Source of the DNA: Nocardioides caeni
Lineage (GTDB): Bacteria > Actinomycetota > Actinomycetes > Propionibacteriales > Nocardioidaceae
Reading direction: 5' to 3'
NCBI RefSeq assembly: GCF_004912195.1
Contig: NZ_STGW01000016.1
Coordinates: forward strand, 1 to 64,000
DNA length: 64,000 bases
This document shows, one piece after another, positions 57,901 to 64,000 of this stretch. Under the pieces are notes generated by a model. It ran no database searches, was not told the origin of the DNA, and worked only from the letters and a program-made list of their open reading frames with translations. Position numbers and translations under genes: made by a program. The first letter of the stretch is position 1, and every line of letters begins with the position of its first letter.

Positions 57901-58203
57901 ATGCGCGGCGACGACCACCCGACCACGGCGCGGATGTCCGCGTTCGTCGGCAGCGTGCTGGTCGCTCTCGCCACCACCGTCTCGGCGTCGCTCCTCGCGC
58001 TCGGGCCCGATGCCCCGCTGGCGGCGGGCATCGCGATGCTGGCCGTCGCCATCGGCGCACTGGTACACACCACGCAGGGCGGCATCACCGCCCCGTCGTT
58101 CGCTCCGCGGCCGGGAGCTCGCCAACCCGTGCCCGCACTCGCCTCGCGGGTCACCGACACCGACCGACACCCGGTCCGGCCGCGCGCTCCCGGGACCGTC
58201 TGA
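57901..58203 (+). CDS. Small membrane protein (DUF6412-like)
   Basis: A 100-residue protein starting MRGDDHPTTARMS, with two hydrophobic segments ('FVGSVLVALATTVSASLLAL' and 'PLAAGIAMLAVAIGALVH') and a polar, Pro/Arg-rich C-terminus. It lies 51 bases before the YidC-like gene on the same strand; a small two-helix protein of this kind (DUF6412) is often next to the second actinobacterial YidC. Function unknown. Confidence 0.7.
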   Translation: MRGDDHPTTARMSAFVGSVLVALATTVSASLLALGPDAPLAAGIAMLAVAIGALVHTTQGGITAPSFAPRPGARQPVPALASRVTDTDRHPVRPRAPGTV

Positions 58204-58254
58204 CACTCGCTGCCGCGAGCACGTCCGACCGTCCCTCTCCGCCCAGGAGCCCGC

Positions 58255-59052
58255 ATGTCATTGCTCGATCCGCTGTCCCATGCCCTCGCGACCGTCGTCG
58301 CGTCCGTCCACACCACTGCCACCGCCGTCGGCGCCGATCCCGACGCGGGCGGAACCTGGCTGCTCGCCATCGCCGGCGTCGTCGTCCTCGTCCGCGTCGC
58401 CCTGCTCCCCCTCGTCGTCCGCGGGGTGCGACAGGCCCATGCCGCCGCCCGAGCCCGGCCCCACCTGAAACGCCTGACCGAGCGCTATCGCGACCGCCTC
58501 GAACGTCGCGATCCGGCCACGATGCGGGAGTTCATGGAGGAGCGCCGCCAGCTCGGCGCCGAGCACGGCCTCTCGCGCCTCGGCTGCCTGCCGATGCTCG
58601 TGCAGATCCCGATCTGGATGGCGCTCTACCACCTGCTCGCGCAGGTCGCCGCCGGCTCGTCGGTCGGCGCCCTCGGCCCTGCGCTCGTCGCCTCCTTCGG
58701 CGCGGCGACGATCCTCGGCGTACCCCTCGCCTCGCACGGGTACGGCGGCAGCGCGGTCCACCTCGCCGTGGTGGCCGGGCTCGCCGGCACGGCCGCCCTG
58801 CTCAGCTATGTCACCCAGCGCCACCTGGTGGCACCCAACACGGTCACCGAGGGGATGCCGGAGGCGATGGTGAGCGCGCAGCAGTGGGTGCCGTTGCTCT
58901 CGGCGGGCGGGATGCTCGTCGCGGGCGGGGCGGTGCCCGTCGCGCTGCTCGCCTACTGGGTCTGCAGCTCGGCGTGGACCTGCGCCCAGGCGGCCGTGGT
59001 CCGACGCTGGTTCCCGACCCCCGGGTCCCCCGCGGCGCTCGGGCGGGTCTGA
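58255..59052 (+). CDS. YidC/Oxa1 family membrane protein insertase
   Basis: A 265-residue insertase with about five hydrophobic segments. The cytoplasmic hairpin ('RPHLKRLTERYRDRLERRD') and 'GCLPMLVQIPIWMALYHLL' are the YidC core motifs; a conserved Arg is in 'VVLVRVALLPLVVRGVRQA'. It lacks the large extracytoplasmic domain of Gram-negative YidC. It is probably an accessory YidC, since the main copy usually lies beside rpmH/rnpA/jag at the origin. CAGGAG precedes the ATG. Confidence 0.9.
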   Translation: MSLLDPLSHALATVVASVHTTATAVGADPDAGGTWLLAIAGVVVLVRVALLPLVVRGVRQAHAAARARPHLKRLTERYRDRLERRDPATMREFMEERRQLGAEHGLSRLGCLPMLVQIPIWMALYHLLAQVAAGSSVGALGPALVASFGAATILGVPLASHGYGGSAVHLAVVAGLAGTAALLSYVTQRHLVAPNTVTEGMPEAMVSAQQWVPLLSAGGMLVAGGAVPVALLAYWVCSSAWTCAQAAVVRRWFPTPGSPAALGRV

Positions 59053-59084
59053 CCGGGCAGGCCCGGTGGTGGCACGATGCGCCC

Positions 59085-59606
59085 GTGCTCTGTCATGCCT
59101 GCTACGCCGACCCGGCCACGATGCCGGAGTGCACCGTCTGCGGCGGCGACGGCCGGGCGACCCGCATGCCCTTGTGCGAGGACCCGTGGAACGAGGTCGT
59201 GCCGGGGCTGTGGCAGGGCGGTCACGACGTCCGCTCGCAGCGCGGTTCGGCCTGCGTGGTGCGCGACGAGTTCGACCTGGTCATCAGCCTGGTCGCGCGG
59301 CAGGGTTACGGGCCGTCCGAGGGCGTCGAGCACCGCGTCCTCCGGATCGCCGACGCCGTCGTCGACGCGGCCGTCGGCTCCCGGATCCAGGAGCTCGGCG
59401 CCGAGATCGCGGCCGCGGTCCGCGACGATCGCCGGGTACTGGTGCGCTGCTCCGGAGGCCTCAACAGATCAGGGCTGGTCAGCGCCGTGGCGCTGACCCA
59501 CCTCGGTCACCCGCGCGACGAGGCGGTCGCCCTGGTGCGCGCCGCGCGCGGCGCGTGGGCGCTGACAAACCCCATGTTCGTCGCGCATCTCGGCACGCTG
59601 GCATGA
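59085..59606 (+). CDS. Dual-specificity/PTP-type phosphatase with N-terminal Cys cluster
   Basis: A 173-residue protein. The P-loop 'VRCSGGLNRSG' has Cys122 and Arg128. The N-terminal 31 residues carry Cys3, Cys6, Cys16, Cys19 and Cys31 ('CHACYADPATMPECTVCG'), a zinc-ribbon-like cluster unusual for this family. 'VPGLWQGGHDVRSQRG' begins the phosphatase domain as in DSPs. GTG 59085 is the only start preserving this cluster; there is no ribosome site, and it follows the YidC stop by 32 bases. Substrate unknown. Confidence 0.8.
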   Translation: MLCHACYADPATMPECTVCGGDGRATRMPLCEDPWNEVVPGLWQGGHDVRSQRGSACVVRDEFDLVISLVARQGYGPSEGVEHRVLRIADAVVDAAVGSRIQELGAEIAAAVRDDRRVLVRCSGGLNRSGLVSAVALTHLGHPRDEAVALVRAARGAWALTNPMFVAHLGTLA

Positions 59607-59631
59607 CGCAGCCGAGGCGCCTGGCCCCTGC

Positions 59632-59760
59632 AGAGTCGGCTTGCCGCCCGTCCAAGGCCACGCCTACGTAGGACAACGCGGCGCGGCAGCGCGGCGCCCT
59701 TGCGCCGAAGGCGCGTCGGCGTGGTCCCGCGGGCCGAGCGAAGCGAGCGCCCGGGCGGGC
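59632..59760. repeat. Dispersed intergenic repeat, copy 2
   Basis: It starts GTCGGCTTGCCGCC and parallels 13317-13440 through CCAAGGC, CCTACG, GACAAC and CGCGGGCCGAG, with a few substitutions and small gaps. It lies between the phosphatase and arginine deiminase stops. No gene was found in this 183-base space. Confidence 0.6.
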
Positions 59761-59789
59761 CTCGCCGGCCGGGCGACTCGCTCGCGTCA

Positions 59790-61064
59790 TCAAACGTCCC
59801 GGATGATCGGGCAGGTCATGCAGTGCCCGCCGCCGCGGCCACGGCCGAGCTCGGCGCCGACGATCTCGATGACCTCGATGCCGGCCTTGCGCAGCAGCGC
59901 GTTGGTCAGGGTGTTGCGGTCGTATGTGAACACCACGCCGGGCTCGAGGGCGACGGCGTTGTTGCCGCTGTCCCACTGCTGTCGCTCGGACTGGTAGGCG
60001 TCGCCGCCGGTCTCCACCACGCGGATCGAGGGCAGGCCGAGGGAGCGGGCGACGACGTCGACGAACGCCCTCCCCCCTTCATCGATGACGTCGAAGCCGG
60101 GCGAGCGGTCGGACGGCACCAACGTGAACGGATGGATGCCGTCGACGATCGAGTCGTACGCCGTCACGACATCGCGGTCGACGAAGGTGAAGACGGTGTC
60201 CAGGTGCATGGCCGCGCGCAACGACGGCATGCCGGCGACGACGATCCGCTCGGCCGCGCCGGCGGCGAACAGGGTGCGCGCCACCTGGGTGATGGCCTGC
60301 CGCGACGTACGTTCGCTCATGCCCATCAGCACGACGCCGTTGCCGACCGGCATGATGTCGCCGCCCTCGAAGGACGCCTGACCCCAGTCCTTCTCGGCGT
60401 CGCCCCACCAGATCGTCGATCCGACGTAGTCGGGGTGGAAGCGATAGATCGCCTGGTAGAGCAGGGTCTCGTCCTTGCGGGCCGGCCAGAAGAGCGGGTT
60501 GAGCGTGAGCCCGCCATAGAGCCAGCAGGTGGTGTCGCGGGTGTAGAGCGTGTTGGGCAGCGGGGGCATGAGGTATTCGCGCACCCCGGCAGCCTCCCGC
60601 GCCAGGCCGAGGTGGACGGAGCGGAAGTCCTCCGGCAGCTCGCTCGACGCCAGCCCGCCGATGAGGAACTCCGACAGCAGCTCGGGCGGCAGCGTCTCGA
60701 GGTAGGCGCGGGTGTCGTCGATCAGCCCCAGCCCGACGCGGTTGGGCTCGATCTTGCGGTCCAGCAGCCAGTCCCGGGCCCCCGGCACCGCCAGCGTCTC
60801 GGCGAGGAGGTCGTGCAGCTCGACGACCTCGACGCCGCGCTGGACGAGCTTGGCGACGAAGTCGGCGTGGTCGCGCTGCGCGTTCTCGACCCACATCACG
60901 TCGTCGAAGAGCAGGTCGTCGTTGTTGCTCGGCGTGAGCCGGCGGTGGGCCAGGCCCGGCCGGCACACCAGCACCTTGCGCAGCCGGCCGACCTCGGAGT
61001 GGACGCCGTAGGAGGCGGCCGGAGATGCGGGCTGTGATGCGGTCGGGACGGGCGCACTGGTCAC
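59790..61064 (-). CDS. arcA: Arginine deiminase
   Basis: A 424-residue guanidino-group hydrolase that converts arginine to citrulline and ammonia. Catalytic features: '[16 protein letters not shown]', '[19 protein letters not shown]', His in '[14 protein letters not shown]', and the nucleophile Cys415 in '[10 protein letters not shown]' near the C-terminus. The GTG start at 61064 follows GGAGGTCACC. No ornithine carbamoyltransferase, carbamate kinase or ArcD antiporter is adjacent, so it is an orphan rather than part of an arc operon. Confidence 0.95.
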   Translation of the reverse strand: MTSAPVPTASQPASPAASYGVHSEVGRLRKVLVCRPGLAHRRLTPSNNDDLLFDDVMWVENAQRDHADFVAKLVQRGVEVVELHDLLAETLAVPGARDWLLDRKIEPNRVGLGLIDDTRAYLETLPPELLSEFLIGGLASSELPEDFRSVHLGLAREAAGVREYLMPPLPNTLYTRDTTCWLYGGLTLNPLFWPARKDETLLYQAIYRFHPDYVGSTIWWGDAEKDWGQASFEGGDIMPVGNGVVLMGMSERTSRQAITQVARTLFAAGAAERIVVAGMPSLRAAMHLDTVFTFVDRDVVTAYDSIVDGIHPFTLVPSDRSPGFDVIDEGGRAFVDVVARSLGLPSIRVVETGGDAYQSERQQWDSGNNAVALEPGVVFTYDRNTLTNALLRKAGIEVIEIVGAELGRGRGGGHCMTCPIIRDV

Positions 61065-61085
61065 GGTGACCTCCGCTGCTGAGGG

Positions 61086-61110
61086 GCTCGGGCATCCATC
61101 TTGCCCGAGC
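61086..61110 (-). terminator. Hairpin after the FtsX-type permease gene
   Basis: GCTCGGGCA-TCCATCT-TGCCCGAGC, a perfect 9-base stem with a 7-base loop, 20 bases beyond the stop of the permease gene (61131, minus strand) and just upstream of the arginine deiminase start. Confidence 0.65.
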
Positions 61111-61130
61111 GATGCCCGGGGATCGGGACC

Positions 61131-63809
61131 TCAGTCGACGCGGGCGGTGAGGGGCAGTCGTCCTCGTGCGCAGGCGCCGACGGCGGCCGCGGTGAGGAGC
61201 GGCAGTCCGAGGACGACCATCCCGATCAGCAGCCAGGGCACGTCGAGCGACGCGTCCCCCACACCGCTGGTCAGCGGTTGGCTGATCGCCATGCCGGGGA
61301 TGAAACCGACCGGCGCTCCCAGCAGGGCGCCGATGCCGCCGACGACGAGGGCATAGGCCGCCGCAACACCGCGCCGTGTCCGGGGGCGCGCCCCGACCGC
61401 GGCCATGGTGGCGAGGTCGGGCCGGGCGTCGGACAGGGCGAGGAAGGTCGCCGTCAAGGTGCCGCCGAGCATCAGGATGGCCCCGAGCGCGGCGAGGACC
61501 CCCTGGATGATCCGGACGGCCTCGTCGGGTTGGTAGCCCCGCTCGACGTAGAAGTACGGCGCCGCCGGCAGCGCCGCGGCCGCCTCGGAGATGTCGTCCT
61601 CGGCCTCCTCGCTGATCGGCCCGCGGACCAGCTTGCCGACGACCGAGGTCTGCAGACCGAGCTCGCGCACCAGCGGTGGCGCCATCAGGGCGACGGAGGG
61701 CGCCGCCCGATCCATCTCGATCACGACCGCCGGGGTGTCCACCGACCCGAGGTCGGTCAGCTCGCCCTCCCCGGTCGCGTCGTAGGTCCACCGTCGGGCG
61801 TCGACCGTGACCTGGTCGCCGTCGAGGGTCGGGACCTGGATCCCGTCGTCGATCGCCCGCTCGTCGTGCAGCAGCACCAGGCCGCCGGCGGCCAGCACCG
61901 CGTCGGCGCGCTCCCGGTCAGCGGTCGGGAGGTCGATGTGGTCGGGGACCTCGGCCGCGACGGCGTACGGCGAACCGAGAGTCGACCAGTAGGACAGCAG
62001 CAGTGCTTCCCCGTGCTGGCTGAACTCGAGCTCGAGCTCGCTGTCGTCACTCGACGTCTGGATGCCCTCGACGTCGATGATCCGGTCGGCGCCGACGCTG
62101 CGGGCGAGGATCTCGTCGACCGCGTCGAGGTCGGTGTCGGGCGACAGCGCCAGTGAGCCGTAGCCGTCGGGCAGCTGGGACTGGTAGGTCGCGGCGTTGG
62201 CCGCCTCCTGGCTGCTGACGGCGATGCCGAGCGCGACCACCCCCGCGACGGTGGCGCCCACGGCCGCCACCGCGGGCACGGTCCGGGTCCGGTGTCGGGC
62301 GGCGTCCCGCGCGGCAAACCGGAGCGTGAGCGGCAGTCGTGAGGACAGCCGCGCCACGAGCGTCACGGCGACGGGCACGACGAGGATCATGCCGACCACC
62401 GACACCAGGGCAGATCCGGCGATGAGCACGGCCCCCATGTCGTTGGCACCGGCGCCGGATGATGCGCCCGCTCCGAGGACGGCGCCGGCGATCCCGCCGC
62501 CCAGGAGCACCAGCCCGAGGAGCGGTGAGCGGACGGAAGGGGGCCCCTCACCTCGTCGACCCGACAGCACGGCGACGACGTCCTGTCGCGACGCCGACAC
62601 CGCCGGGACCACGGCGGCCATCACGGCCGAGACGAAGCCGAAGGCGGCCACGAGCGCCAGCAACGCCCACGGCACGTCGAAGGGCCCGAACCGGCTCGTG
62701 TCGAACGACTGCGCGATCGGGACGCCCACGACGGCAACGCCGATGCCGAGCACCACGCCGAGGATCCCGCCGGCGGCGCCGATCACCACACCGGAGGCGA
62801 GCACCGTCCGCCGGGCCTGCCGGGGCGTGCCGCCTGCGGCGACGACGAGCGCGAGGGCTCGCGCCTGCGCCTTGGCCCGGACGGCGAACGCCGGCCCCGC
62901 GAGCAGCACGACCTGGAGGAGCACCATCACCACCACCAGGGCCAGCACCGTGATGGTCAGCTGGTCGACCGACGCGTCGTCCTGCGCGAACTCCGGTGGC
63001 AGCGCCGAGGTCGGTGGCGGGTCCGTCAGCACAGCCCGCGACGTGGCCAGCGCGCCGATCTCGTTGAGCGCCCGGACCTGGTCCCACGCGACCGGCCCTC
63101 CGCCGACCAACCAGCTGGTGGTCAGGGGGTCGCCCTCACCGAAGGCTCCGGGCGATCCGGCTGCGAACTCGAAGCCGGTGCTCCACGCGCTCTCGGCGAT
63201 GCCGACGATCTCGAGGTCGAAGGTCTGCTCGCCGTCGGGTGTCTGGCGCACGACCGTGAGGGTGTCCCCGATCCCCTGGCCACGGTCGACGACCGCCTGG
63301 TTGACGACGACCTCCCCCGGCCCCGGGGGGAAGGCGCCGTCGACCGGCTCCACGAGACCGTCCGCCAGCGGGTCGCCCAGGTCGGTGCTGATCGTCTCGA
63401 GGCTGCCCAGGCCCTTGTCGGTCCGGAACTCCAGGTAGTCGCGCGTGAACGGGATCGCCGCGCGGTCCGCGCCGAGCACCTCGAGGACGTCCGTGAGCTC
63501 GAGCGACTCGTCCCGCTCGTCGCCGAACCAGCCGCTGCCCTGCTCGGGGTCGAAGGCCTGCGCGACCCGGGTGGTGCCGGCGGACTCGACGAGCGCGTCG
63601 GCGGATCCCATCCGGCGGTCCACGCTCTCCGCGCTGGAGACGTCCTGGGTGCGCCACACGATCGCCGCGGCGGTGACCGCGAGGACCGGCAGGCAGATCA
63701 GCACCAGCATCAGCGCCGTCTGGGCCTTGCGGCGCAGGGCCTCGCGCCGCGCCAGGCGGAGGGCGACTCGCCATCCGCCCCTCGTCGTGCTGCTCAGGGG
63801 ACGGCTCAT
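61131..63809 (-). CDS. ABC transporter permease, FtsX/MacB-like (tandem)
   Basis: An 892-residue protein with ten or so hydrophobic segments. An N-terminal segment ('TALMLVLICLPVLAVTAAAI') precedes a large extracytoplasmic domain. A first FtsX core is at about 305-420, a second block at about 450-545, a second extracytoplasmic domain at about 550-755, and a final FtsX core at the C-terminus ('LGALLGAPVGFIPGMAI'). This tandem layout is typical of large actinobacterial exporters of lipoprotein or peptide substrates. ATG 63809 overlaps the ATPase stop by 4 bases. Longer in-frame readings are basic and not conserved-looking. Confidence 0.9.
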   Translation of the reverse strand: MSRPLSSTTRGGWRVALRLARREALRRKAQTALMLVLICLPVLAVTAAAIVWRTQDVSSAESVDRRMGSADALVESAGTTRVAQAFDPEQGSGWFGDERDESLELTDVLEVLGADRAAIPFTRDYLEFRTDKGLGSLETISTDLGDPLADGLVEPVDGAFPPGPGEVVVNQAVVDRGQGIGDTLTVVRQTPDGEQTFDLEIVGIAESAWSTGFEFAAGSPGAFGEGDPLTTSWLVGGGPVAWDQVRALNEIGALATSRAVLTDPPPTSALPPEFAQDDASVDQLTITVLALVVVMVLLQVVLLAGPAFAVRAKAQARALALVVAAGGTPRQARRTVLASGVVIGAAGGILGVVLGIGVAVVGVPIAQSFDTSRFGPFDVPWALLALVAAFGFVSAVMAAVVPAVSASRQDVVAVLSGRRGEGPPSVRSPLLGLVLLGGGIAGAVLGAGASSGAGANDMGAVLIAGSALVSVVGMILVVPVAVTLVARLSSRLPLTLRFAARDAARHRTRTVPAVAAVGATVAGVVALGIAVSSQEAANAATYQSQLPDGYGSLALSPDTDLDAVDEILARSVGADRIIDVEGIQTSSDDSELELEFSQHGEALLLSYWSTLGSPYAVAAEVPDHIDLPTADRERADAVLAAGGLVLLHDERAIDDGIQVPTLDGDQVTVDARRWTYDATGEGELTDLGSVDTPAVVIEMDRAAPSVALMAPPLVRELGLQTSVVGKLVRGPISEEAEDDISEAAAALPAAPYFYVERGYQPDEAVRIIQGVLAALGAILMLGGTLTATFLALSDARPDLATMAAVGARPRTRRGVAAAYALVVGGIGALLGAPVGFIPGMAISQPLTSGVGDASLDVPWLLIGMVVLGLPLLTAAAVGACARGRLPLTARVD

Positions 63810-64000
63810 CGGGCAGCGGGCTCGGTGAGCAGCTCGACCGGGCTGGACCCGGTCTCGTCGACCACGACGCCGTCGCGCAGGAAGACCACGCGGTCGGCCC
63901 ACGCGGCGTGCCGCGCCTCGTGGGTGACGAGCACGCCGGCCGCGCCGGTGTCGCAGCGGGCGCGCAGCAGCCGCAGGATCTCCTCGCCGGTCTCGGTGTC
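63806..64000 (-). CDS. ABC transporter ATP-binding protein, C-terminal part (cut by window end)
   Basis: The last 64 residues of an ABC ATPase are visible. They include 'DTETGEEILRLLRARCDTGA' after the (off-window) Walker B, the H-loop His in 'VLVTHEARHAAWADRVVFLR' and the usual 'DGVVVDE'. It overlaps the FtsX-type permease gene by 4 bases, so together they form a MacB/LolD-like exporter. Confidence 0.92.
   Translation of the reverse strand, partial: DTETGEEILRLLRARCDTGAAGVLVTHEARHAAWADRVVFLRDGVVVDETGSSPVELLTEPAAR

Noticed and set aside
13317..59760. CRISPR array, considered because of repeated palindromes
   Set aside because: No regularly spaced direct repeats with unique spacers exist and no cas-like gene is present.
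59790..61064. Complete arginine deiminase (arc) operon
   Set aside because: Only the deiminase is present; neighbouring genes are a phosphatase and an ABC permease, not carbamoyltransferase, kinase or antiporter.

Overview
The window is high-GC DNA (roughly 70% or more by eye) from an actinobacterium, most likely a Nocardioides-like member of the Nocardioidaceae. The inference rests on a complete mce lipid-transport operon, an AlkB-rubredoxin fusion, a SigK/RskA locus of mycobacterial type, actinobacterial PucR and TetR regulators, and intergenic palindromic repeats. No rRNA, tRNA, CRISPR array, phage or insertion sequence was seen. The genes are densely packed and many start inside the previous stop codon (ATGA, GTGA or TGATG overlaps).

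Layout. 1-337: start of a PucR-like regulator cut by the window edge. 397-9944 (minus): mce operon (yrbEA, yrbEB, mceA-F and an Mce-associated membrane protein). 10257-14656 (minus): beta-oxidation-type operon (thiolase, SDR, long-chain-type acyl-CoA dehydrogenase, LLM flavin oxidoreductase) facing a TetR gene across a palindromic operator. 15459-18531: PucR regulator, then alkB-rubredoxin and a 3Fe-4S ferredoxin. 18676-25204: DUF445 protein, a phasin-like/PhaR-like pair, two unknown proteins and a HelD-type helicase. 25293-29638: TetR, second LLM oxidoreductase, FadH-like flavoenzyme and a crotonase. 29800-32538: RimK-type ligase, retropepsin-like protease and an AstE-like deacylase. 32593-42237: sulfite-oxidase-like protein, fasciclin lipoprotein, sigK, rskA, an FAD oxidoreductase-DUF1365 fusion, two cyclopropane-synthase-like methyltransferases and a DUF1295 protein. 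42247-45265: a lower-GC patch with a lipoprotein, a matrixin-like protease, a phosphatase and a secreted beta-rich protein. 45469-48023: ThrE exporter and YihY protein. 48138-57809 (minus): an AtuA-type acyl-CoA carboxylase catabolic operon with its TetR gene. 57901-64000: DUF6412 and YidC, a zinc-ribbon phosphatase, arginine deiminase and an FtsX-type ABC exporter cut by the window edge.

How the genes work together. Most of the window concerns hydrophobic carbon: import (Mce), terminal alkane oxidation (AlkB), beta-oxidation, branched or terpenoid acyl-CoA carboxylation (AtuA operon) and fatty-acid methylation (SigK locus). Two TetR-controlled operons 43 kb apart share the operator AGTCA-N4-TGACT, and a separate TnnAACnnGTTnnA site resembles the KstR motif. 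The SigK locus carries two look-alike SigK promoters. Several dispersed repeat families occur, and some copies are translated in-frame inside or at the ends of real genes.
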